A DNA stretch of 64,000 bases from Oehlia diaphana (taxonomy: Eukaryota > Glomeromycota > Glomeromycetes > Glomerales > Glomeraceae). The notes beneath the pieces were generated by a model that made no database searches, was not told where the DNA came from, and saw only the letters and a program-made list of their open reading frames with translations. This document shows, in pieces, positions 49,494 to 60,993 of the stretch. The stretch lies in the NCBI GenBank assembly GCA_003833135.1, contig QZLH01000505.1, positions 1 to 64,000 on the forward strand, read 5' to 3'. The stretch's first letter is position 1. Every line of letters starts with the position of its first letter. Made by a program: the position numbers and the translations under genes.

Positions 49494-52099
49494 TTAATCT
49501 AAAAAAAAATAATTATTAATATTTTAATTATTTTTATCTTCTTTTTATAAAAAAGTTACTTACCATCTACTCCTAGTGTCTTTAATCTTTCTTTGGCTTT
49601 TTTATCGTTTTGTAATGCAGCTCGTTTATACCAAAGTTTTGCCATTTCCAAATTTTGAGTATAATTTAATCGACCTTTTGAATAATTTTCTCCTACTTGA
49701 AATTGTGCACTCACACTACCATTTTCAGCAGCCATTTGTAAATATTTAACAGCTTCTTCTTTAGAATTAGGTTTAATTTTTGATTTTAAATTTCTATCAA
49801 GTAAGGAACATGCATAACGGTATTGAGCATCTGTAACACCATTATCAGCAGCTTCTTTGTATAATTCTAAAGCAGCTATTTTATCTATTTTTTGATCGAA
49901 AAATCCCTCCCATAAGTAATAGGCCTTCCAATATTTTCCAAGACTATTTTGATTTTCCGCTTGTTCATTAAAACATTTCCATGCTTTTTCATAATCTTTT
50001 TCTTTATGAGCTTTTATACCTTCACTAATTGGAATTATTGGTTCGAATATTTCGTCAATGTCAATCGAATCAAAATCAATATCATCGGGGATTTCGTCAC
50101 TCTTATCATTTAGTGGATTTATAGGTATATTAATATCTGCAATTTCTTGAGGTTGAAGGCCTGGAGAATAACCAGGTTTGACAGATTTCTTAGTCAAATC
50201 ATCTAATTGAATCAATAATTTCGTAATGCTTATACGAATATCAGGATCTTGATTCCAAGCTTGAATAAAAAAAATCAAGATATTACTAAGTTCATAAAAG
50301 AAATATTTATTTTTTATACAAATAAAGATTTACCTTCTCTAATAATCTCTTCAAATCCTCTTTGGATTTTAGCGTCAGGTGAATCAGGTGAAGCAAGACC
50401 CATCTGTTCAAATTGAATCTTTTCTCTTCCGCCATTGATCACATAATTTGAAATTTTTTCAAGATCCATGTCTTCATAGGGTTTTCTTTCAAAAGTTAAT
50501 TCCCATAAGAGCATTCCAAAGCTACGAACGAATATAAAATATTTTTAATTAAATTAATAATAATGTATCAACGCGTAAAATTAAAAATTAAATATTTCTA
50601 AATATACCTAAAAATTTCACATTTATGATCATAGCGGTATTTATTGTCTTTTAATTTTTCAGGAGCAAGCCAACGACCATTCTCAATTCGATTAAAAACT
50701 GATGTTGTCATTCCATCTTTATCACGCGAAAGATAAAAGTTTGTTAGTTTCGCTACATGTTTTTCTGTTACCTTTTTAGAAAAAAATTAATTTTAGTTAA
50801 TTTCATCGATTACTATGTACCATCTAGTATGAGCGACATACCATCACATTACTGCACTTCAAGTCATGGTGATAAATATTTAATGCGTTTAAATAAGCGA
50901 TACCACGACAAATATCAAGTGCATAAGATAACTATAAAATATAAAAAATACAATAAATACAGCATGCCGTATCTTCTAAGATGACAAAATCGAAAAGATA
51001 TTAACGAACCTTTAGTTTCAAAGGAATTTTGTTTTCTTTGTATAGTTCCCTTAGACTCCCAAGCTCAGCCCATTCTAAAACCATAACTGTAGAACCATCA
51101 ATAATTGAAAGCCCGTAAAATTGAATAATATTTGGGGATTGAGTAGCTTTTATACAAATAGCCAAAAAACGTTGTGTCATTTTAGAATCTTTTTCAGGAA
51201 TATTAATAGTTCTACAAGCTACTTCGATAGCATTCATATATATTCTTTTTTTTGTTTTTCCCCTACTAGAACCACGCGTATCACTCTGTCTTCCTACTAC
51301 TGGTTCGGTTAATTTATTACTATCTATTCTTTTCGTCTCATTAATTTCAGACTTTGATATCATTGACTTTATATTTTGAACTTCTTCATAAATGAGGGAC
51401 ATTTTGACACTATTCTCTTCACTATTATTCTCAATTTTTTCGAGAAACTGTATTTTTTTTTTTTAAAAAAAAAAAGTTATCAAATTAATTTATTAGTTAT
51501 ATTATTAAATTAGAAATAAAAAAGAGAAAATGCGAAACCTCTTTCATCTCGCCTATATCAGCATTCAAACTTTCATGATCAATTTGTTTTTGTTGTTCAT
51601 TAACGATAGCGATAGTGAAATTTAAATCTTTCATAGCATTATCATATTCATTCATAAGCGTATTAAATTTTTCCGAAACTTTTTTAGCTTTAAAGTAAAC
51701 TTTAAATCCTTGTAATTGTGAAACTTTTTCAGCAAAAGTTTTCATTTTATCTAAAATATAAACAAATCTATCAAACGCATTATACCATATTTGACTTTGA
51801 AATTTTTTTTCATTTTCTTTTCTTCTACGAATCAATTGATCAATTGCGATTTCTGATAACCTTGCTCTATCTAATAATGAATTACAAATCCTTTTATTAT
51901 ATTGTGAGGTTTGATAAATTTTAACAATTTCTACAATTGTAATAGAAGCTAATCCAATTAATGGTATAAATGGTGTTATAGCTTCACCCGCTTGAACTGT
52001 TATTTGGAGTGCTTCTTTTGCAAAAGTCAAATTTGATGATTTTATATCATTCAACCCTTTTGTAACTTCTATAGTACCTTTTATAGCATCTGCTACCAT
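49494..52099 (-). CDS. MLKL-like protein B: helical N-domain, pseudokinase, SEL1-like repeats
   Basis: Exons match gene A one for one: 52099-51539, 51447-51010, 50931-50842, 50771-50608, 50521-50334, 50259-49564 and 49498-49494, giving 713 aa. Without the last splice the stop is at 49556-49558. The N-terminal helical domain (AGEAITPFIPLIGLAS, YNKRICNSLLDRA), the pseudokinase and the SEL1-like tail (AAENGSVSAQFQVG, LWYKRAAL) are all present. The kinase motifs show the same losses as in A: VACR, HHD (354-356) and NFY in place of DFG (374-376). Sequence identity to A looks high across the whole length, with introns in the same places, so this is a recent tandem duplicate. Gene A has an extra three residues (IPLIPLK against IPLK). 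Function as for A; inference only. Confidence 0.85.
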
Positions 52100-53501
52100 T
52101 TTTTTGTTTAATAATAAAATTTAATTGTGAAAAACTTTGATAATTTAATAATTTAATTAAATGTAAAAAAAAATGATAATTTGATAATATAATTAAATGT
52201 AAAAAAAATAAGGATTATTTATAAGGAATTTCAAATATCAAGATGAATGCGAAATAAAAGATGAGACTTCAATTATTTTTTATATACTTTTGATTACAAA
52301 ATGCAATAAATCCAATTTTGGATATGATTTAAAAAATACCGTAATAATATTAATTTGTTTTGTATGTTAAATATAAATACAATAAATTTCAAAGAGCGGT
52401 GAGACAAATAAATAAAGGTACGAATATGATATGATATTCACGATATTCATGATATTAAAAATTCTCTGGCGGTGTAAAAATGATCAGTACTATATTCATG
52501 GCGGGGGAGAAAACTTTTAAGAATTAACTATTAAAGCTATTAACCCTAATTGTAAATGCTCTTGGGGGTTTTTTTTTATCTTTTTTTAATGTATGCTTTA
52601 AAAATTACGCGTTTTTTTGCTGTATTGTGATATGCAGACAATTACTGTAATACTGTACATAATACGACAGTACTTCCCGAAATTTCAATTGAAATTTCGT
52701 AGCCAATAATTGTCATTTATGTTAAAGTATTTTTAATTCAAAAGTCATGTTATATTTACTTGAGAACCAGTCGGTTTTTTTTTACTGCGTAATTCAACTA
52801 TTAATAATAAATATTGTATAAGCGATTTTTATTTATATAAAATTGTATCCGGTTGGTCAAACCATGCTTAGTTTTTTTTTTATAAATTCTATATTTAGTT
52901 AATTATTATGTATTTTGACGATCAATTGATATATTAAAAGAAACCATCAAAAATGGAAATTAAAATTAGAAATTACAGTAGTTTCATTAGTGGTAAATAT
53001 TTAAACTTCAAGTCACACGATTAAAAGTTCAACTGAAAGTTTTGCAAGATAAATAAAATTTATGATTAAACCGAAAAAAAAAATTTTTTAATTTTTTCTA
53101 ACTGCGATAAACACATATAGGTCCTGAGTCACGACAACATATGGTCTTCTTACGGATATCGATTCCGCATATAACTTCGCAGCTATTCCGTAACCGCAAT
53201 TACCGTATATTGCCCCCGGGTATCTTGCAAATTGACCTTGTATCAATGCACACACCATTTTGCGGAAGTGTATGCATAGTATTCCACTCCTTCACTCAAA
53301 AAGTTCCGTTTTATATTGATTTTATTATTTAAAGAATCTAATTTTACGCAGATATTATGCATAAATAATTTTTCTGGTTATTATACAAGCTTTTAAATGC
53401 ATTCTATTCATGCGAATTACAGATATGAATATACGGTATATTTCGACGGCATCTATATAACCAACACGCTTATAAAGATATCTAACGGTATAAATTATAC
53501 T
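52100..53501. other. intergenic, no gene seen
   Basis: Upstream of MLKL-like gene B. A 52-bp stretch (AATGTAAAAAAAAATGATAA region) is nearly repeated at 52158-52215. Nothing else recognised. Confidence 0.3.
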
Positions 53502-53693
53502 TGTAGCTGAAACTCTTTCACGTGAGTTTCGGCCAACTTTATTTAAGCAAAAACATGATAAAAAATCAGCTCTGAATTTGGCCGAAACTATAAAATAAAA
53601 TCTCCAGAGTTTCGGCCAAATTCCAGTATAATTAAAATTATTTATTATATTGAAGTTTGTGAAAATGCCTAGCCTTTAGGAGTTTCGGCTACA
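53502..53693. repeat. 192-bp inverted-repeat element with internal GTTTCGGCC copies
   Basis: The left end TGTAGCTGAAACTC and the right end GAGTTTCGGCTACA are inverted with one mismatch. Inside are further copies in both directions (GAGTTTCGGCCAA twice and TTGGCCGAAAC once). A foldback-type small element is the best reading. Confidence 0.5.
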
Positions 53694-54655
53694 TGTATAG
53701 TATAAATTTATTTAAATATACTTATATAAGATGAGATAAAGTATTTAATTTTAAAAGATTAATATTTATCTATAAATACTATTAAAAAATGTGATGAATT
53801 TTTCTTTTCCTTTCTCAATTGAGAGATTATCAGGATATTGACTTGCAATTTCATTGTAAAGTATTCTCAAAATTTATTATAATCTCCAAAAGCATAATAT
53901 TTATTTAATAATTCCTTGATTCGTTTTCTCAATTTCAGTCGAGTGATACGGAAAGTTCGGTCCCCTATGTGACAGTTTACTTAAGTGATAAATAACACGA
54001 CGGGCCAAGCACGTGATTCAGAATGGGCCGAGACACTATTCATCACCTGAGTACGCTTCACACACATTATGTTACACACCGCCAAATGTCACCGTACTCC
54101 ACTCAACATCCTCACCGGACTCCACAACTATTCGTCTCACCGTTTTCAGTCTAATTGCAATAAATAGTTCATGCGTTTATCTGTCTTCGTTGTATTTCAG
54201 TTCGGTTCGCGTGGTTTATCCTCTTATAAATAATAAAGAAATTTCCAGATAGTAGACGTTGGTCACAAGTCCACATTTTAGTTTGAAGTGTAACGAAGGA
54301 CTATATAATTCTACGCAAGGAGTCCGAATGTCAATCAAGCATGTGACTATGCACAACAACAATAATTTCCGTTGTCTAGTGTTTAAAGACATTATAGCCA
54401 AATTTGATTGTAATCTTTCTATCCTAATGAAAGCTAATTTTAGTGTTTTTTTTGTTATTGTTCAATTTGTCAAACAATACCAAAAATATTAACAAATACA
54501 TAACCTAAAATTAGACTATAATTTACTGGTATAAGGATACGCAGATCTCTACTTTTATCTCCTTAATTCGCATAAGTAATTCAGTGAAATAAAAATATTT
54601 AAATGAGACGAAATTGAAACAGATTATGCTTGTTTTTTTTAGTGTGATTTATTTC

Positions 54656-54656
<1 letters not shown>

Positions 54657-54692
<36 letters not shown>

Positions 54693-54821
54693 TTTTTTTT
54701 TTTTTTTCAGTATGAAATTTTCTTATTTTAAAAAAAAAAAAATTCGTGATATAAGGTAAATAAATATTTGAAAATATTTTTTTTTTTATTTTATTTTTTT
54801 TTTTTTTTTTTTTTTGTTTTT

Positions 54822-54853
<32 letters not shown>

Positions 54854-54901
54854 CAGTATGAAATTTTCTTATTTTAAACAAAAAGACATTCGTGATATAA
54901 G
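54657..54901 (+). repeat. 146-bp tandem duplication of a first exon with poly-T tracts
   Basis: A long T tract, TTTCAG, then ATGAAATTTTCTTATTTTAA and a conserved ATAAG/GTAAAT donor occur twice, with ATGs at 54712 and 54858. Both copies keep the same open frame and length (44 nt to the donor). Each ATG follows a splice-acceptor-like TTTCAG. A third look-alike start (ATGAAATTTTATTATTTTA) is at 54960. Confidence 0.6.
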
Positions 54902-56229
54902 GTAAATAAATATTTGAAAATAATTTATAAATTAACTTATTGTTGTTACCGTAAAAAATATGAAATTTTATTATTTTATTAGTAATGAAGATGATTCTAG
55001 AGATACAAGATTAATCTTTTCTAGTGGAAGATATAAATTTTCTACAAAAAGATATCACATCTTGGAATCGGATAATTTCATTGACGCCAATAAAGTTGAA
55101 TACAAATTTATTAAAGATGATATTGAAGAAGACAAATATTATATTCGAAAAGTTGAAAATTCAAGAAAAGATTTTATTATGTTTGAAGATCCAAGAGGAT
55201 TCACAACATATAAAATTTTAGGCGGTTGTATAAATCAGATTACTGCCCGATTTTTAGAAATTTTTAAAGCTAATCTTTTAAACGTTATGTTTAAAACACC
55301 CGATGATACTGTTGAAATATTTAAATTTCGTTTAAATATTTATTTTGGTCGAGAATTATTTTCTAATATTGAAAAAGAAAGTTTTACTCCTAATGAATGG
55401 ATTAAATATAGGAGTGAACCTGAAAAAAATATGCCATCATTCCATCATTATGCACCTCAATTTTTGAAAAAATTGCTTAAACTTCAAGGAGAGTTTAAAT
55501 TTCAATTGGAAGAAAAGGATGATTATGAAATAACTAAAGGAAAAGTTCATATTTATTTTAATTATGGTTTAAAGCGAAGAATGGCTAAATTAAAATATAG
55601 TGAAGAAGATTCTTTATGGAAATTAACCGAATTACGTGATACTAATACACTTGGTAAATTAATTTATTAATATAACAATTTAATTATGGTTATATTATTA
55701 ATTTTCTTTTTCTTTTATTTAGTAAATTTGGATTTAATATCTGGAACTGAAGAACCAGATTTTAGATTTTCTATGAGAATTAGATGTGAAACATATAAGT
55801 CTCCTATTATATCTAAAATTGAAAACATTGTAAATGAAGTACATGCTAAAAAATATAAATCAAAAAATGGATTATGGCTTCAGGCTAAATATTTTGAAGG
55901 TGTACTTGAAAATGTTGAGATAAGCCAAACTATCACAAAAAAACGATTCATGTAAGTTTTTATAAATTAATTTTATTTTAAATTTTATTATCATCTTTTC
56001 ATAATGATATTTATTTATTAGAAATGAAAATTACAAAATCTCCGTTCATACTCTTAAAAAAGAATCTAAAGGTGAATTATCAGATCAAGAAACAATATGT
56101 CTTGAAAGTTCAAATTGGAGAGATATAGAGGATGAAAATAAATTAGGTTATGGAGATATCTATAATACAATCTCTAAACCAATACATTATGTTAGGGGAA
56201 TGATGAATGAACTTAAGAAAATACGTTGA
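54858..56229 (+). CDS. unrecognised 383-aa protein, possibly lineage-specific
   Basis: Exons 54858-54901, 54983-55653, 55723-55951 and 56022-56229 keep frame and give 383 aa. I do not recognise the family. The protein is rich in Lys, Glu, Ile, Phe and Tyr. It has no signal peptide or membrane segment and reads as a globular fold with alternating strands (KFQLEEKDDYEI, KVHIYFNYGLKRRMAKLKY, FRFSMRIRCETY). Two other starts are possible: the duplicated exon at 54712, or the in-frame ATG at 54960 reading straight into exon 2. Exon 1 at 54858 is preferred because a paralogue about 3 kb downstream has a matching short first exon. That paralogue is decayed, so selection on the intact copy is uncertain but likely, as all four exons remain open. 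Confidence 0.7.
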
Positions 56230-56576
56230 CATTTAATGTTATTATGTTCTGATTTGAATTATAAATTATAGTTTTTTTTCAACATATACTTTATAAATAT
56301 TTATTAGATTTATTATTTTTCATTTTGTATTAATAACAATAAAATGAATTACAAAGTTTTTTGTCAATAAGCTTTCATTATAAAAATACAAAGTGAACTA
56401 ATATCATGATAAAGATTACAGATATATTTCTTATTTATTTTAATATCACTAGTTCCCCACCATCAATTATACCCAATATGAGTATTATAAAAAAAAACTA
56501 ATAAAACATGATCAATTTTTCATTGCCTTCTTGAACGAAATAATCATTATTACATAGTAATAGTAATGGATAGTTA

Positions 56577-57068
56577 CTAAACTGTTGGAGGACAATTAAC
56601 TACGACATTTTCTATAGAACATGAACCATCCTTTTCTTTTGTAATCACTATATTCGGATTATTTGAGTAAACAGTAAAATATGCTATGGCGACACCAATT
56701 AATCCTTCTTTAGGTGCATTATAGCATTCTGAAGAGTTTGCATGGAGTGAATAGTAACCGGGACCTAATTCTCTTAGTCCAAAATCCTCCATATTAACAA
56801 ATTTACCATTAACTACTTTCCATAATGCATACTCGGTAACTTCTGTTGATACAATCTTTGAATTGCAGGTAATAGTTAAATGCGTGTTAATACTATTTGC
56901 AGGTATATTTTCCGTAACTGTATTTGACTTATGAATGTAATCAAAAGCGCATTGGCATTTAACCTGCTGTTGTTGTCGAGCCACAATAGCTGTAGCATGA
57001 GTATAAAAACTGTTTACAACCAAGATTATAAGGACTATAAAGAGACTCTTCAAAGTATGGATTCTCAT
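56577..57068 (-). CDS. small secreted protein with six cysteines
   Basis: A single-exon 163-aa protein. Residues 1-26 form a classical signal peptide (SLFIVLIILVVNSFYTHATA). The mature part has six Cys (38, 40, 68, 115, 150, 159), an even number that fits disulfide bonding outside the cell, and a possible N-glycosylation site NSS at 111-113. No known domain was recognised; a YALWKVVNGKF and GPGYYSLHA pattern suggests a beta-rich fold. In a mycorrhizal fungus this is a candidate secreted effector or wall protein, which is inference. The gene faces the 383-aa gene tail to tail and lies between it and its decayed paralogue. Confidence 0.7.
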   Translation of the reverse strand: MRIHTLKSLFIVLIILVVNSFYTHATAIVARQQQQVKCQCAFDYIHKSNTVTENIPANSINTHLTITCNSKIVSTEVTEYALWKVVNGKFVNMEDFGLRELGPGYYSLHANSSECYNAPKEGLIGVAIAYFTVYSNNPNIVITKEKDGSCSIENVVVNCPPTV

Positions 57069-57380
57069 ATTTAAGACTTTTTAGCGTGTAAGAATTGAAA
57101 AAAGAATGGCAGATGAACAATAATTCGTTTATAATTACATTCTGAAACATTTTTACCTCGAATACATAAAAAAAATAGTATTTGCAATGCTGATCATATC
57201 ACTAAATACGTAACGAAAGAATGAATATTTGTATGCGGTGTTAAATGAAATATTTGTGACTTATACAAATTTATATATTACTATAGAGTATTCTGCTAAA
57301 CTAAAAAAAGCATAATTTAAATATTAATCAGAGATATAATTGAGATAAATTCATTTCAAATTATAATATATTTTATTAAT

Positions 57381-57520
57381 TTACTGATTAGCAAGAAACA
57401 CGTGCAATGCAAGTATATTTCTATAATCCTCAGTTTTAGCTTCTAAATACAGATTTAAATCATCTAAATCATTGACAAGATGATGTATAGTTACACGTAA
57501 GATTTTCGCAGAATCACCCA
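57381..57520 (-). CDS. orphan terminal exon of an unknown protein (partial)
   Basis: ATTCGCAG precedes an open exon of 140 nt reading GDSAKILRVTIHHLVNDLDD, then a hydrophilic helix (YLEAKTEDYRNIL) and FLANQ, stop. It has a protein-like codon pattern in an AT-rich setting. Possible upstream coding traces (SEDLHIPILSLIIDRFVKCE near 57750-57810) are followed by stops. This is either the end of a broken gene or of one whose other exons I could not place. Confidence 0.35.
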
Positions 57521-57912
57521 CTGCGAATAATTAAATTTTATTAGTACAAAATATATGATTAGAAATATACTGTATATTCATTTAAAATATTCCGAATATG
57601 AGATGACATCCTCCCTCTATTGTATGTATCCCGGTCCTCAGAATAAAGTAATCGTTATGTCCCTGTTGATGGTTCACTTAACAGCAAGAAGGAATTTCAA
57701 AAATTATAGTAAAGTCAAAATATCTCACTACGCCATTTCGACTTTATATCTTTCACATTTTACGAAACGATCAATAATTAGAGACAGGATAGGAATATGT
57801 AAATCCTCACTTAAAAATCTTGCAATTGTAATATTATTTCGTCACTAACTTTGAGTAAAAGCACGTTTTTATCCTCGTAATTCTCAATCTTTTTTGGTAA
57901 AAACGGACTTGC

Positions 57913-59225
57913 ATGCAACAAAATATCAATTCCTATAAAGACGGTATTAAGTAAATATGTAAATTAATTACTCTATATGCATTTTCTCTAACTAAACAAA
58001 ATTTTTAATTAAAGATATATATAATTTTTTTCTTTAAAATAGAGGGGATAAAATTTTAATTAAAAAATTTACCACTGGAGAATATAAATTTCCTATAAAC
58101 GGATTTGTCATCTTAGAAATAGATAATCTAATTAATGCCAATGAAGCTAAATTTAAATTTATTAAAGTGGATGATGATAGAGGCAAATAATTTGTTCAAT
58201 TAATTGAAGAAACAAAAGATCCTATAAATTTATATAATGGACCAATTTCACCGGGAGAATTTACTACAACTAAAAGTTTAAGTTATTGTATTGATAAAAT
58301 TCCAATACAAATTTTAAATCTTATAAATGCTGGTTTTTTAAATGTTGCACTCCTAAATATTGATTCAACTAATGTTGAAATAATAAAGTTTCGTTTAAAT
58401 ATTGTGAATTATTTTCTAATATTGAAGAAGAAGTTTTTACTACTCATTTCAACATCATGCACCTCAATTTTTGGAAAAATTGCCTATGCTTCAAGGAGAA
58501 TTTAAATTTCGAATAAAAGAAAAGGAAGAAAAGGAAATAACTGATAAAAGTAGCATCTTTATATATTTCAATCAAGGTATAAGACGGAGAATGGCAAAGT
58601 TAAAATATATTCAAAAAAATTTATGGAAATTAAGTGAGTTGCGTGATACCGGAAAAATTGGTAAATATATAATTATTTTTTTTAATGATATTATAACACT
58701 GTATATTAATTATTTTTATTAGCGAATTTGGATATAGTTTCTGAAACCGAAGGACCAGATTGTAGGTTCTCTCTGAGAATTAGATGTAAATCATATGAAA
58801 TGTCTTTTAGGTCTGAAATCGAAAAAATTGTAAATACATATTAAAAAGATCTTTTAAACCAAAACATGGAATGTGGTTTCGGGCAAAAGATTTTGAGGGA
58901 AAACTTAATAATGCTGAAGTAAGGCAAACTATCACGAAAAAAAGATTCATGTAAATTTTATAAATTAATTTCGTTCTTTTATAAAAAGAAAATTATTACT
59001 AATATTTTTTTAATGATATGTTTAGAAATGAATATTATCGAATCTCCGTTGATACTGTTAAAGAAGATGCAAAAGGTAAATTTTTAAATCTTCAACCAAT
59101 TAGCCTTGAAAATCTAAGCTGGAGATGCAGATAAATTAAGTTATAAAGAAATTAGAAATACGATCTATGAAACAGTTCAATATGCAAGAAGGATAATAAA
59201 TGAACAAAAAAAGGGTTACAAATAA
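57913..59225 (+). pseudogene. decayed paralogue of the 383-aa gene
   Basis: The four-exon pattern of the gene at 54858-56229 is visible. A short first exon (57913-57950, MQQNINSYKDG) has a GTAAAT donor. Exon 2 starts at 58043 (TGEYKFPINGFVILE), then the GEFKFRIKEKEEKEIT and RRRMAKLKY blocks, LDIVSETEGPD, and ISVDTVKEDAKG ending MNEQKKGYK at 59225. It is broken by TAA at 58188-58190, at least one frame change near 58405-58450, and further stops in exons 3 and 4. The exon-intron borders are conserved, so it arose by DNA duplication, not retrotransposition. Confidence 0.75.
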
Positions 59226-60540
59226 TGGTTTTATATGAAAATTTCACCCAGGTGAATTCGGGTTATACTTGACATTGAACAAATTATAATTAAAGGGACT
59301 TTATTTTATTCTGTATAGCAATATTCAATAATAATAAATAAATTATTTGCATTGATAATTTATTTTAATACTTACTGTCCATAAATCATATTATTGGTTT
59401 ATTATATAAATTATCCTTTAAATCATTTAGTTTAAAAATATTTATATTATAATTAATAAATTTAGAATCTTAAAATATTAGATAAATATACTGTATATAT
59501 ATATATTTAATTACTTAATTATATTATAATATTAACTATTATCAGATTATTATTAGTTAAATAAGCAATTTTTCTATTTATAGTATTTATAGAATTATAA
59601 TTTATTTGGCAAATTAATTTTATAAATTAAAAATAATATTACTTTTTTTCATAAATTAAATTTTAGTAAATTAATTTATTATTTATTATTTATTTTAATT
59701 AAAAAATAAAAATAATATAATTATTTAATTAAACTTTTTTAAAAAAATACAAATTAGTATATTTTAAAATAATTCTATATTAATAATATTTTAAAATTTT
59801 AATTAAGAATTCATTTTATATATGACTTACTTTAAGCAAATTGACTATTTGACAATATACATATAGGATTATTTTTATATAATAATAAATAATTTATAAA
59901 TTAATAATATTATTAGTATTAATTTTAGTATTACATATCTTATTGTAACATTTTTTTTATTTTTTTTTAATAATAAATTTAGTATATGTTTTACAAATAA
60001 AATTTTTATATGCAAAATTTAATTTGAAAAATTTTACTTAATATACTTAAGACAGGTTTATAGACAAAATTTTAAGTTATAAGCAGTTTCTTGAAATTTT
60101 TTAAAAAATTCTTTTATTTTAGTTATATGACTAATCTTTTATTTTTGTTTACATTACGCCTAATCTTAAATTTTAATTGGATAAAATTGGGAGTTATTAC
60201 AAATAAGATACATAATAGGATGTTACAATTAGAATTATCCTTAATTTTAATTAATATGACCTTTATGTACCAATATTATTATTTTAGGAAAAATATATCA
60301 GTATATCTAATTATTGTATCATCAGTGAATTATAATGCAGACTAAAATCCAATTTTTGCCAGCATTATGTAAACTTTGGATAGTTAATTTTTAAAATATC
60401 ACGTGATTTAGATAAAACCTTTATATTAATTCTAGCCAAATTTATTGTATTAGCCTGAATTAATATCAGTGTAACCTAAAGTATTAGTACATCTTACTAA
60501 TATGTATTAATTATAAAGGGATAAAGAAAAATAGGTTACG
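59226..60540. other. very AT-rich spacer
   Basis: No gene seen. It contains copy 2 of a dispersed repeat (59950-60247) and a CACGTG at 60400-60405. Confidence 0.35.
59950..60247. repeat. dispersed repeat, copy 2
   Basis: Matches 27779-27967 plus 28146-28240, with the two parts contiguous here (TTTGTTTACATTACGCC junction). See the entry for copy 1. Confidence 0.6.
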
Positions 60541-60544
60541 GTAC

Positions 60545-60787
60545 GTTTTGCCGAAAGCCATTTCGCCGAAGCCATTTCGCCGAAGGGATGTTTCGCCGAA
60601 GGGATGTTTTGCCGAAGAGATATTTCACCAAAGAGACGTTTCACTGAAGCTATTTCACCGAATCGTCCATTTCACCGAAAGTACATTTCACTGAAACCTA
60701 TTTCGCCGAAGCTATTTCGCCGAAGGGCCATTTCGCCAAAGCCATTTTGCCAAAAAGATGTTTCACTGAAGGGCCATTTCGCCAAAA
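60545..60787 (+). repeat. left TTCGCCGAA array
   Basis: Roughly 15-17 irregular units of TTTCGCCGAA separated by short spacers such as GCCA, GGGATG or GGGCCA. Many units carry CG-to-TG or CG-to-CA changes (TTTTGCCGAA, TTTCACCGAA, TTTCACTGAA). Confidence 0.75.
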
Positions 60788-60993
60788 ATTATAGAAATAT
60801 CACTTTTATAAATTTATTAATCATGTAATCATAATAATAAAATTTTTTTTATTTATTTGTTAATCTCATCATGAACCTTAATTCGTAATTCATGTAACAA
60901 TTGGAGTACACTCAAAAATTTGCATTTCATTGTTAATTCGTATATAGATAAATCAGTCAATTCTATATTATCCAAGCATTAATTATGGCAGTT

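Noticed and set aside
54013..54252. 79-residue plus-strand open frame
   Set aside because: No domain, no splice context and no codon pattern distinct from chance in a less AT-rich spacer.
60604..60828. Open frame rich in ISPK/RRR-type repeats in the left array, and a similar one at 62132-62326
   Set aside because: Translation of the TTCGCCGAA array. The periodic peptide follows from the DNA repeat and there are no gene signals.
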